This document shows, in pieces, positions 33,941 through 41,886 of a stretch of 64,000 nt of DNA. The position numbers and the translations under genes are program-made. The number at the start of each line of letters is the position of its first letter. The stretch's first letter is position 1. The notes below the pieces were generated by a model, which was given only the letters and a program-made list of their open reading frames with translations, did no database searches and was not told the origin of the DNA. Source of the DNA: Xanthomonas sp. SI (GTDB lineage: Bacteria; Pseudomonadota; Gammaproteobacteria; Xanthomonadales; Xanthomonadaceae); NCBI RefSeq assembly GCF_014236855.1, contig NZ_CP051261.1, positions 3,410,001 to 3,474,000 on the forward strand, given 5' to 3'.

Positions 33941-34534
33941 ATGCCGAACCCGCCGATGTCCTCGCTCCACACCATGCTGCCACCCTCGGTCCACCGCTGG
34001 CTGGACCTGATCGTGCCGGGCGCGCATATCGCGCTGATCGTGCTCGGCGCATGGCTGTTGCGCACTCTGCTGCGGCGGCTGGTACGGCGCCTGAGCGAGC
34101 ACCACGCGTTGCCACCCGAACTGACCATGCTGGCGCGCCGCGGCAGCGGCTTCGTGATCTACACCACGGCGCTGCTGCTGATCCTGGATCGGCTCGGCGT
34201 GTCCGGCACGGTGCTGTGGACCGCATTCACCGGCTTCGCCGCCGTGGCGGCGGTGGCGTTCTTCGCGGCCTGGAGCGTGCTGTCGAACATCTTCTGCACG
34301 CTGCTGATCTTCGCCACGCGGCCGTTCCGCCTGCACGACCACATCGAACTGCTCGAGAACGGCGAAAAGCCCGGACTCAAGGGCCAGGTGGTGGATATCA
34401 ACCTGATCTACACCACGCTGCGCGAGAACCGCGGCGACGAAGGCGACAGCGTGCTGCAGATTCCCAACAGCCTGTTCTTCCAGCGCAGCACGCGGCGCTG
34501 GCGCGGCCATCCGGTGCCGCCGGGACTCGGCTAG
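33941..34534 (+). CDS. Small MscS-type mechanosensitive channel protein
   Basis: A 197-residue protein with membrane helices at about 22-40, 65-85 and 90-120, the last being an MscS-like pore helix (FAAVAAVAFFAAWSVLSN). The following beta domain begins TRPFRLHDHIELLENGEKPG, LKGQVVDINLIYTTLREN and ends NSLFFQ. The usual large C-terminal vestibule is missing, so it is shorter than E. coli MscS (286 residues). It may be a minimal channel or a truncated paralogue; the sequence does not decide. A second ATG at 33956 would lose five residues. Confidence 0.85.
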   Translation: MPNPPMSSLHTMLPPSVHRWLDLIVPGAHIALIVLGAWLLRTLLRRLVRRLSEHHALPPELTMLARRGSGFVIYTTALLLILDRLGVSGTVLWTAFTGFAAVAAVAFFAAWSVLSNIFCTLLIFATRPFRLHDHIELLENGEKPGLKGQVVDINLIYTTLRENRGDEGDSVLQIPNSLFFQRSTRRWRGHPVPPGLG

Positions 34535-34635
34535 CGCGCAAGCGCACGTCCTAACAAGACACTGATCGCACCAACGCTATCGTGGCTGGTCTGTGCGCCG
34601 CCTCGCGGCGCGCGCCCCCATCGACAAGGTGCCCC

Positions 34636-34908
34636 ATGGAACTACCCGTCCACCCGTTCGCCGATCTGTTCGCCCAGTTGGGCCTGCCCAACAGCGAAAC
34701 CGAGATCCGCCAGTTCATCGGCCGCCATTCGCCGCTGCCGGACACGATGCGGCTGGAGGAAGCGCCGTTCTGGACGCCGGCACAGGCGCAGCTGCTGCGC
34801 GAGGAGCGCATCGACGACGCCGACTGGGCGATGGTGGTCGATCAACTCAACATCGCCCTGCACTCGCGGCCGGTCCCGCCGGTCGGCACCGCCGCCAACG
34901 ACGACTGA
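34636..34908 (+). CDS. DUF2789 family protein
   Basis: A 90-residue, acidic, soluble protein matching DUF2789 (HPFADLFAQLGLPNSETEIR, then FIGRHSPLPDTMRLEEAPFW and DADWAMVVDQLNIAL). The family is of unknown function. The ATG at 34636 is chosen over the longer open frame because AAGGTG lies in front and the family N-terminus begins MEL or similar. It is a single-gene unit between the MscS-like gene and the DksA-like gene, which faces it. Confidence 0.88.
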   Translation: MELPVHPFADLFAQLGLPNSETEIRQFIGRHSPLPDTMRLEEAPFWTPAQAQLLREERIDDADWAMVVDQLNIALHSRPVPPVGTAANDD

Positions 34909-35079
34909 GTCGTCCAGGGCGCGCCATCCATTCCCAAGCAGATCGCACCGCTACGCGTTGGATTGAACGAACCCGTGGCCACGCCCGCGCGCTGACACGA
35001 CAGCGCGCACGCGCAACAGCGGCCCTGCGGGTGGGCCTGTCAGGCCCAACGCGACCTACTCGGGAATGGAAGACACGCC

Positions 35080-35346
35080 CTAGCGCAGCTGGCTGTCCTT
35101 GCTGCCGCGGCGGTTGTAGCCGCTGTGCTCGTGCTGTTCGTGGTCGTGCGCTTCCTGGCAGGCCACGCACAGGCGCACGCCCGGCACCGCCTTGCGCCGC
35201 GCCTCGGGAATCGGCGCATCGCAGGCCTCGCACTGCTCCAGGCTCGGGCCCTGCGGCAGCTGGCTGCGCGCACGCTTGATCGCATCTTCGACGGTGGCGT
35301 CGATCTGGTCCTGCACCGCGCCGTCGCCTGCCCACCCTGTGGCCAT
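35080..35346 (-). CDS. TraR/DksA-type zinc-finger protein
   Basis: An 88-residue short member of the TraR/DksA family, which bind the secondary channel of RNA polymerase. The C4 zinc finger is CEACDAPIPEARRKAVPG followed by VRLCVACQ (CxxC-x17-CxxC). The coiled-coil of full DksA is absent: only ~50 residues precede the finger (VQDQIDATVEDAIKRARSQL). It may thus act like TraR (73 residues) or only bind DNA or RNA polymerase weakly. GGAG seven bases upstream supports ATG 35346. Independent of ppGpp control as far as the sequence shows. Confidence 0.88.
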   Translation of the reverse strand: MATGWAGDGAVQDQIDATVEDAIKRARSQLPQGPSLEQCEACDAPIPEARRKAVPGVRLCVACQEAHDHEQHEHSGYNRRGSKDSQLR

Positions 35347-35584
35347 GATCGTCTCCAAGGATTCGCTACGTCCCGATGATGCGGCCGCAGCCGGCGATTG
35401 CAATGCACGCCGGTTTCACATTCGCCGGCATGTTCATGCACGGCGTGCGCTGTGCGCTGCCCGCCAGGGCGGGTCATCGGTTCTCCAGCAGGTTGCGTTG
35501 CGCCAGAGTGCGATCGCTGCCGGCGCGTAGTACCGATGCAGCCGCCACTGCGCAGCGAGCGGCCGAAAGGCCGCGCGCCGCCGG

Positions 35585-36121
35585 CTACCAGATCAGGTCG
35601 TCCGGCACCTGGAAGCGGCTGTAGTACGCGTCGTCCTCGTCGCCGGCCGCCGGCGCGGCCTGGGTGGTGTCGAGCACGATCGCCGCGGGATCGCGGCTGG
35701 CCACCTTTTCCACCACCGCGCGCGGGATCGGCGCATAGCCGGCATCCAGCCGCGCGATCACCGCCGCACCGCTGATCAGCTGCGCGCGCAAGGCGGCGTC
35801 GACCCGCAAGCGCTGGATCTTGCCGGCATCGGTGAAGTGGTAGTCGATCTCGCCATCGGCCTTGAGCTTGTTGCTGTCGACGATCTGCCGCGCCTGTGCG
35901 CGCTGCTCCTGCGCACGCGCCTGCGCGTTGCGCTCGGCGGCCAGCGCGCGGTCGCGCTCCACCCGTTCCAGCCGCAGCCGCTCGCTCTCCAGCTGCTCGG
36001 CGCTGGGCAGCGGCGGCGCCTTGCCGTGGCGTGCCTTGGCCTGCTCGCGCGCGACCTGCGCCACCTGGTTCTTCTTCACCAGGCCGGCCTTGAGCAGCTG
36101 TTCCTGCAGGGGATTGCGCAT
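35585..36121 (-). CDS. DUF2058 (YaiL-like) protein
   Basis: A 178-residue soluble protein of the DUF2058/YaiL nucleoprotein family. N-terminal MRNPLQEQLLKAGLVKKNQV is the characteristic opening. A charged coiled-coil (about 40-80, with ESERLRLERVERDRALAAER) and a C-terminal domain (GEIDYHFTDAGKIQRLRVDA, later YYSRFQVPDDLIW) follow. YaiL has been linked to polynucleotide binding, but its role is unclear. It is divergent from the metallopeptidase gene with about 124 bases between the starts. Confidence 0.93.
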   Translation of the reverse strand: MRNPLQEQLLKAGLVKKNQVAQVAREQAKARHGKAPPLPSAEQLESERLRLERVERDRALAAERNAQARAQEQRAQARQIVDSNKLKADGEIDYHFTDAGKIQRLRVDAALRAQLISGAAVIARLDAGYAPIPRAVVEKVASRDPAAIVLDTTQAAPAAGDEDDAYYSRFQVPDDLIW

Positions 36122-36245
36122 CGGGAAAATCCAGTCGATCCAAGACGTTGGACCCTATCTTACCCGCTGCGCCCGCCCCCTGGCCGCGCCCGTGCGGCGG
36201 CGGCCACGGCTCGTGCCGGCGGCCTTGGCGCGCTATCGTGGCGCC

Positions 36246-36752
36246 ATGCAAACGCTGAAATACCTCGTCGGCTATCCGCCGCATGTGCAGGATCAGGTCC
36301 GCGAGCTGATCGCGCGCGATCGCCTCGGCGAATGGCTGCGCAAGCGCTACGACACGCCCAATCCGGTGCGCAACGACCGCCAGCTGTACGACTACACGCT
36401 GGCGTTGAAGGACCGTCACATGCGCAGCTCCGATCCGCTGCACAAGGTCATCTACGACAACCGGCTGCAGGCGGTGAAACACGCGCTCGGCACCCACACC
36501 AGCGTCTCGCGGGTGCAGGGCAGCAAGCTCAAGGCCAGCCGCGAGATCCGCATCGCCGGCGTATTCCGCGACGCGCCGGCGGCGTTCCTGCAGATGATCG
36601 TGGCGCACGAACTGGCGCACCTGAAGGAAAGCGCGCACAACAAGCCGTTCTACCAGCTGTGCACGCACATGGCGCCGGACTACCACCAACTGGAATTCGA
36701 TCTGCGCCTGTACCTGACCCAGCTCGATCTCGCCGGTACCGCGGACCGCTGA
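36246..36752 (+). CDS. YgjP-like zinc metallopeptidase
   Basis: A 168-residue protein of the YgjP/M48-type metallopeptidase group. The zinc-binding motif HELAHLKESAHNKPFYQLCT is present, with HExxH intact and a further H in the ESAHNKPF segment. TSVSRVQGSKLKASREIRIA and the short downstream helix also fit. It should be a soluble zinc peptidase of unknown substrate. ATG 36246 was chosen since MQTLKYLVGYPPHVQDQVRE is a sensible N-terminus. The rRNA pseudouridine synthase-like gene follows 70 bases later on the same strand. Confidence 0.88.
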   Translation: MQTLKYLVGYPPHVQDQVRELIARDRLGEWLRKRYDTPNPVRNDRQLYDYTLALKDRHMRSSDPLHKVIYDNRLQAVKHALGTHTSVSRVQGSKLKASREIRIAGVFRDAPAAFLQMIVAHELAHLKESAHNKPFYQLCTHMAPDYHQLEFDLRLYLTQLDLAGTADR

Positions 36753-36822
36753 GCGGCGCCGCGCATGGCAGGGCGGCGACGGCTGCACGTACACTGCCCT
36801 GCCCTGATCGCCGAGCCATTCG

Positions 36823-37533
36823 ATGTCCGTCCCTACCCGCCTCGACAAATACGTGGCCGCCATGCTGCCGTGCTCGCGCAGCGAAGCGCAGCAGTACATC
36901 GAGGGCGGCTGGGTCAGCGTGGACGGCGTGGTGGTCGAGGAACCGCAGGCGGCGGTGACCACGCAGCAGGTGACCCTGGCCGCCGACGCGCAACTGGGCG
37001 CGGTCGAACCGGCCACCCTGCTGCTGCACAAGCCGGCCGGGCTGGATCTGGACGCCGCCCTGGCCCTGGTCAGGCCGGACACGCGCAGCGCGCTGGACAT
37101 GGCCAAGGTGCGCGTGCTGAAGCGCCACTTCCTGCGTCTGAACGCGCCAATGCCGCTGGAAGACGCCGCCAGCGGCCTGCTGGTGCTGAGCCAGGACGGC
37201 CGCGTGCTGCGCCGCCTGACCGAGGACGCGACCTCGATCGAACAGGAATTCGTGGTCGAGGTGCGCGGCGAACTGAAGCCTTACGGCATGCTGCGGCTGG
37301 CGCACGGCCTGGTGTACCGGCAGCGCAGCCTGCCGCCGTGCAAGGTCAGCTGGCAGAACGAGGACCGCCTGCGCTTCGCGATCAAGCACGTGCAGCCCGG
37401 GCAGCTGCAGCACATGTGCGCCGAGGTCGGGCTGGAAGCGATCAGCCTGCGGCGCCTGCGTGTGGGCCGCATCCCGCTGGGCAAGCTGGCAGCGGGCGAA
37501 TGGCGTTATCTGCCGGGCGGCGAGCGTTTCTGA
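36823..37533 (+). CDS. RsuA-family rRNA pseudouridine synthase, active site altered
   Basis: A 236-residue protein with an N-terminal S4 RNA-binding domain (RLDKYVAAMLPCSRSEAQQY, 6-25) and an RsuA/RluF-like synthase domain (LLLHKPAGLDLD at the KPxG position). In the normal enzyme the catalytic aspartate lies in a GRLDxxTxGLLLLT-like motif. Here that region reads APMPLEDAASGLLVLSQDG: on aligning SGLL, the catalytic Asp position is Glu (PLED), with an Asp one residue later. The gene may be inactive, or modify its target weakly, or the register may be shifted. It is intact otherwise. Confidence 0.85.
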   Translation: MSVPTRLDKYVAAMLPCSRSEAQQYIEGGWVSVDGVVVEEPQAAVTTQQVTLAADAQLGAVEPATLLLHKPAGLDLDAALALVRPDTRSALDMAKVRVLKRHFLRLNAPMPLEDAASGLLVLSQDGRVLRRLTEDATSIEQEFVVEVRGELKPYGMLRLAHGLVYRQRSLPPCKVSWQNEDRLRFAIKHVQPGQLQHMCAEVGLEAISLRRLRVGRIPLGKLAAGEWRYLPGGERF

Positions 37534-37692
37534 GCGGCGGCGGTCGCGACCGGTGGCGCGCCGACGCACGGCGCTTGCCACCGTGCCGTCGCGCACGCTT
37601 GAGCCTTCCGGCGCGAAGTCCCCCTGCCTTGCGGCCTATTGCGCGCGTCGCGGCTGGCGGCCGACACTCGCCGCGGGCACAAGGGGACGGAC

Positions 37693-38799
37693 ATGATCGC
37701 AACGATGCTGGCAGCGGCACTGGCCTTGGCGCCGACCGACGCCGCGGTGGCGCAAGCCGACCTGCAGTTCGCCGCCGCGCGCATCGCCGCCGATCATCCG
37801 GGACTGGTCCCCGGCGAGGATCCGGGGCTGGCCGCGCAGGCGCGGCAGGCGGCGAGCGCGGCGCAGGCCCAGGCGCGGCGCATCGTCGATCGTGCCGGCT
37901 ATGCCCAGGTCATGCAGGCCTATGCCGCCGCGTTCGGCGATCCGCATGTCGCGATCGAACTGGCCTCGCCCGACACCGACACCGGCGCCGCGAGCACGAC
38001 ACCGCCCGCGCCCGCCAGCGCCGCGCAGGGCGCATTCGAACGCCTCACGCCAGCGGCCTGGAAACTGACCCTGCCGACCTTCTATGCCGGCGATCCCGGC
38101 TTCGAGTCGACGATGAGCGCGATCGCCGCGGCGGCGGACGCGCTGCGCCAGCACACGCCCACACTGCTGGTCCTGGACCTGCGCGGCAACGGCGGCGGCG
38201 CCGCGGCGCCCGGCGATGCGGTGCTGGCCGCGATCTGGGGCGAGCAGGCGCTGCCCGCGCTGGACCGCCGCCGCGCCAGCGCCTCGCTGTGGCGGGTCTC
38301 CGACGGGGTCATCGAAAACCTGCAGACGCGCCGCACGCGCATCGCCGCGCGCTACCCGCAGGAACTGCCCGGCTTCGACCGCTTGCTGGACGGCCTGCGC
38401 GCGGCGCAGCGCCAGGGAGAGGCGCTGTATCGCGATCCGCTGCCGAGCGCGGCCGCCGGCACCGCGCCGCGCGGCGGCCCGGCACGCATCGTCGCCATCA
38501 CCGATGGCGCCTGCATCAGTGCCTGCCTGGATTTCATGGACCGGCTGCTGGAAGGTCCCGGCGTGGAGCAGGTCGGCCAGCCGACCGGCGCCGACACGCT
38601 CTACACCGAAGTGGAAAGCGTGCCGCTGCCGAGCGGACGCGCGACGTTGCTGTTGCCGATGCAGCGCCTGGAAGGGCGCCAGCGCGGCGCGATGCAGGCC
38701 TATGCGCCGCGCGTGCGCCTGGACGACGACGCGGCGGTGAGCGCCTGGCTGCGCCGCGAAGTGGCCGCGGTCTCGCCGCCGGCCGGCACCGCGCCGTAG
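37693..38799 (+). CDS. S41 family peptidase-like exported protein
   Basis: A 368-residue protein beginning with a likely signal peptide (MIATMLAAALALAPTDAAVA). The middle and C-terminal halves resemble the S41 tail-specific peptidase core: PTLLVLDLRGNGGGAAAPGD is the conserved LDLRxNxGG strand, and ITDGACISACLDFMDRLLEG holds the likely nucleophile serine; the general-base lysine is not obvious. No PDZ domain is seen, so it is not a classical CtpA. ATG 37693 has AAGGGGA just before it; an earlier ATG (37639) lies in Arg-rich sequence. Confidence 0.82.
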   Translation: MIATMLAAALALAPTDAAVAQADLQFAAARIAADHPGLVPGEDPGLAAQARQAASAAQAQARRIVDRAGYAQVMQAYAAAFGDPHVAIELASPDTDTGAASTTPPAPASAAQGAFERLTPAAWKLTLPTFYAGDPGFESTMSAIAAAADALRQHTPTLLVLDLRGNGGGAAAPGDAVLAAIWGEQALPALDRRRASASLWRVSDGVIENLQTRRTRIAARYPQELPGFDRLLDGLRAAQRQGEALYRDPLPSAAAGTAPRGGPARIVAITDGACISACLDFMDRLLEGPGVEQVGQPTGADTLYTEVESVPLPSGRATLLLPMQRLEGRQRGAMQAYAPRVRLDDDAAVSAWLRREVAAVSPPAGTAP

Positions 38800-38822
38800 C
38801 GCTGCGGCGCGGCGCGGCGCGA

Positions 38823-38842
38823 CCGGGATCGGGATCGGGATC
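38823..38842. repeat. Short CGGGAT tandem repeat
   Basis: Three near-perfect CGGGAT hexamers in the 80-base gap between the convergent S41 and GDSL genes. Too short for a functional claim. Confidence 0.6.
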
Positions 38843-38879
38843 GATCCGAGCGTGTCGAGCGCGCCTATGCGGCAACGCG

Positions 38880-39683
38880 CTACGGCTGCGCCAACGCGCG
38901 CTCCACCGCCTGCTGCGCCAATGGCGCCATCAGCGCGTAACCGGCCGCGGTGGGATGCACGCCGTCGGTGGCCAGCGCCTTGTCCAGGCCGCCCTGGCGA
39001 TTGCGCATCTTGCTGTGGTAGTCCAGGTACACCGCGCCGTGGCTTTGTGCGTACTGCTCGATCCAGGCGTTGAGCGCGCGGATCTTTTCCGCCGGTTGCA
39101 GGCCCGGCCGCCACGGGTAGTCGCTGACCGGCAGCACCGACGCCAGCACCAGCTTGATGTGGTTGGCCTGCGCCAGTTCGGCCATCGAGCGCAGGTTGTC
39201 TTCGATCATGCGCTGGGTGGACAGGCCGGTGTTGCCGGCCAGGTCGTTGGTGCCGGCCAGGATCACCACGGCCGCCGGCTTGAGGTCGATGACGTCCTGG
39301 CGAAAGCGCACCAGCATCTGCGCGGTGGTCTGCCCGGAAATGCCGCGATTGACGTAGGGCTTGCCGGGGAAGAACGTGGCGCCCTCGCTACGCCCCCACA
39401 TGTCGGTGATCGAATCGCCGTAGAACACCACGCGCCGCTCGCCCGCGGCCGGCGGCGCCAGCGCGGCGTTGTCGGCGCGATAACGATCGAGCTGCGCCCA
39501 GTCCAGCAGGCGCTGCTGCAGTTCGGCCACGTCCTTGGCCTGCAGCGTGTCCGGCGCTTGCGTGTACAGCGCATCCACCTTGCCCTGCAACGCGCCGGCG
39601 GCAGGCGCGGCGGTCTGCGCGAACGCAGGATGGACGGCACTCAGGCATAGCGACAGCAGTGCGGCACGCGACAAAGGCTTCAC
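38880..39683 (-). CDS. Secreted SGNH/GDSL-type esterase
   Basis: A 267-residue SGNH hydrolase. Residues 1-22 are a signal peptide (LSRAALLSLCLSAVHPAFA). Catalytic blocks: block I RRVVFYGDSITDMWG (Ser), block II/III VNRGISGQTTAQMLVRF and VVILAGTNDLAGNTGLS (Asn), block V ATDGVHPTAAGYALMAPL (Asp/His). It probably deacylates or hydrolyses an envelope or plant-derived ester. The start is GTG 39683 with GGAG eight bases ahead; no ATG is in a good position. Platelet-activating-factor acetylhydrolase-like members have the same layout. Confidence 0.92.
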   Translation of the reverse strand: MKPLSRAALLSLCLSAVHPAFAQTAAPAAGALQGKVDALYTQAPDTLQAKDVAELQQRLLDWAQLDRYRADNAALAPPAAGERRVVFYGDSITDMWGRSEGATFFPGKPYVNRGISGQTTAQMLVRFRQDVIDLKPAAVVILAGTNDLAGNTGLSTQRMIEDNLRSMAELAQANHIKLVLASVLPVSDYPWRPGLQPAEKIRALNAWIEQYAQSHGAVYLDYHSKMRNRQGGLDKALATDGVHPTAAGYALMAPLAQQAVERALAQP

Positions 39684-39839
39684 GATCCATCTCCAGTTCG
39701 GGAAACGCGTCACCCTAATCCAAATCTTGCGCCTGCGCGCGGGTCGGTGGCTTGGGTGGCGTTTGCGGCATTGCCGATGCGGTGTTGTCCGCGGTTTCTG
39801 CGCACGGAGTTCGCTCGTAGTTCGGTTCGGCGATGCTGC

Positions 39840-39882
39840 GCCCGTACCCTCACCCCAACCCCTCTCCCGTGGGGAGAGGGGC
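39840..39882. repeat. Single end copy of the 1397-2089 repeat family
   Basis: GTACCCTCACCCCAACCCCT followed by CTCCCGTGGGGAGAGGGG is the right-hand end of the repeat units at 1397-2089. It lies in the short gap between the GDSL esterase and the histidine kinase, and its CCCCTCTCCC..GGGGAGAGGGG stem could form a hairpin. Confidence 0.75.
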
Positions 39883-39924
39883 TTTTGTTTGCTCCGGTGG
39901 AATTCGCGCTGCCGCCGGCTTCGC

Positions 39925-41061
39925 TCAGTCGCTGGCTGCCGCCTGCCGCGGCAGCGTCGCCAGGAAACGGGTGCCATCCTGCTTCGACGAGCTGACCTCG
40001 ATGCGCCCGCCATGCGCCGCGACGATCCGGTCGACGATGTAAAGGCCCAGGCCCAGATTCGCCCCGGCGACTTGCGGGGTGCCGTCGGCGTGCGCGGTGG
40101 TGGTCAGCGGCTCGAACACCGAGGCCAGCATCGCCTCGGGAATCGGCGGTCCCAGGTTGTGCACGCTCAGTCCCACCTCGTCCGCCGCCAGGCCGTTCAA
40201 TGCGATGGTGATCTGCTGATCGCGACTGCCGTACTTCAATGCGTTGTTCAGCAGGTTCGCGATCACCCGGCGCAGCCGCATCACGTCCCAGCTGCCGTGC
40301 AGATCGCCGACCGTGATCACCTGCATCGCCCGTTTCGGATAGATCGTGGCCATCTCGTCGACGAGCTCCTGGGCCAACGCATCCAGGCTGGCCGCTTGCG
40401 GACGCACCGGCGTGGACACGCCCAATTTGTCGCTGGTGAAGTCCATCAAATCGTCCAGGATCGCCTTCATCTGCATGGCGCTGCGCAGTAGCACGCGCGC
40501 CTGCGGCGCTTGCGCCTCGCCCTGCCCCAGCATCAGGTCCGCGCAACTCATCACCGCCGACAACGGCCCACGCAGGTCGTGGCCGAGGATGCCCATGAAC
40601 AGATGCTGGGTCTGCTCCACGCTCTCCATGAAGGCGCGCACCGAATCGGCCAGGATCTGATCCAGCGCCTCGTTGAAGCGGCTCATGTCCGGCAGATCCT
40701 GCACGCCCGGGATGTGCTCGGATCGGCTCCACAGGCGCATCACGCTGGCGCGCAGCGCACGGAATTCCGACACCAGCTGCATCATGCCGAAGCCGTGCTT
40801 GATCCGTTGCCGCGCATGCAGGCTCGCCGCGCCGTCGGTCTCGAATTGCTCCGAGCCGGCGTCCAGCGACCTGAGCCGCAGCTCCGTCGCGCTCATCGGC
40901 GCGCGCATGTCGGCGACGATTTCGGCCAGCAGTTGCGCGGCGTGATCGCGCAGCTGGAATGTGCTCATCGCCTCGCCTTCCGCACCGCGGGTACGCGCGA
41001 ACGCGATCCAGTCGTTGCACAGCGGCTTGATGTTCGCCTCGATGAAATCGGCCAACTTCAT
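39925..41061 (-). CDS. Soluble histidine kinase with RsbRD-type N-terminus
   Basis: A 378-residue sensor kinase with no membrane segment. The N-terminal ~160 residues resemble the RsbRD-N/RsbRA stressosome input fold (KLADFIEANIKPLCNDWIAF, FGMMQLVSEFRALRASVMRL). Then comes a HisKA helix with the H-box FMGILGHDLRGPLSAVMSCA, and HATPase with N-box LLNNALKYGSRD and G-box ANLGLGLYIVDRIVAAHGG. So it should autophosphorylate but the stimulus is unknown, and no response regulator gene lies next to it. ATG 41061 is the family N-terminus. Confidence 0.9.
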   Translation of the reverse strand: MKLADFIEANIKPLCNDWIAFARTRGAEGEAMSTFQLRDHAAQLLAEIVADMRAPMSATELRLRSLDAGSEQFETDGAASLHARQRIKHGFGMMQLVSEFRALRASVMRLWSRSEHIPGVQDLPDMSRFNEALDQILADSVRAFMESVEQTQHLFMGILGHDLRGPLSAVMSCADLMLGQGEAQAPQARVLLRSAMQMKAILDDLMDFTSDKLGVSTPVRPQAASLDALAQELVDEMATIYPKRAMQVITVGDLHGSWDVMRLRRVIANLLNNALKYGSRDQQITIALNGLAADEVGLSVHNLGPPIPEAMLASVFEPLTTTAHADGTPQVAGANLGLGLYIVDRIVAAHGGRIEVSSSKQDGTRFLATLPRQAAASD

Positions 41062-41886
41062 GCCGGCACCCTCGCACCCGGGCGAGCGCACCGTAGCTGC
41101 CAGGCGCGCCCATTCGCCGCGAGCATGGCCCCCGCGCCGCTCGCCGCCGTCGCCGCGCGGCCTTCCAAGCAAAACATCCCCATTGCGTCAGCCCCCGGCG
41201 TCGATGCGCCAGCTTAAACATTCCCAGTTGGATGCGTACGCCGGGACCCTGCCGGATCGGGCAAAGCGCTGCCATGCGTCGCCGCCACAGCCCGGTTTTC
41301 GCGGCGGCTCGCGGCTGCGCGGGGCGCGACGGCTCGCGCAGCCTCTGAACGGATCGATTTTTGTGCGGCGCCGAGGCTACAAGGCGCATGGCAGTACCGA
41401 TGCGGAATCGGCGATATGCGCAACGGCGAGCCGCCAACGACCGACACTCGAACCCGGCATGCGCCAGGCACGCGACGCGCAGATTGTCACCAAAGCGCCA
41501 TACGGCAGCCTCCGCTCCGACCAATCGCAGGCGTGCCGCTGCGCCACACGCTCGGCATTCAGTCGCCACTCATGCGCCGATCACTGCCCCGCATCGGCCC
41601 GCATGTCGCGCGATAGCCAATGCCCGAATGCTGGATTCCGAACCACAAGCCGTTGCCCGGCAAGGGACAACGGTGAATGCCCAAGCGCACACGCCGCACA
41701 TGCCGGCCATCGGGCATGCACACGTTTGCCACGCGATGCCACGCGGGCGATTGGTTTTCGCTATCCATGCAACCTTTTCGCCGGCCCTAACTTTTTTGTA
41801 CGTACATGACACGCGCCGTTTTCGGTTCCTACCATTGCGCCGGTAGTGAAGGGGGGGTCCCCACTCCAAGCCCCGAAGGACACCGC
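41062..41886. other. Long gene-free region (825 bp)
   Basis: No frame here gives a recognisable protein. It carries the promoters of the histidine kinase (leftward) and the PQQ gene (rightward). The last 100 bases hold the TGTACGTACA palindrome and an AAGGA ribosome site. Confidence 0.6.
41797..41806. promoter_or_regulatory. TGTACGTACA palindrome upstream of the PQQ gene
   Basis: A perfect 10-bp palindrome 81 bases upstream of the PQQ-protein start, in the setting TTTTTTGTACGTACATGACA. It resembles operators of FadR-subfamily GntR regulators (GT..AC core). A FadR-type gene lies just downstream of the PQQ gene (43792-44541), so it is a possible target site. Inference only. Confidence 0.4.

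Noticed and set aside
38823..38842. CGGGAT tandem repeat as a regulatory site
   Set aside because: Too short, and situated between two gene ends, so no promoter role is likely.
41361..41846. Possible gene in the 825-bp gap
   Set aside because: Frame is rich in Arg, His, Ala with no motif or ribosome site; stops and alternative frames suggest non-coding DNA.
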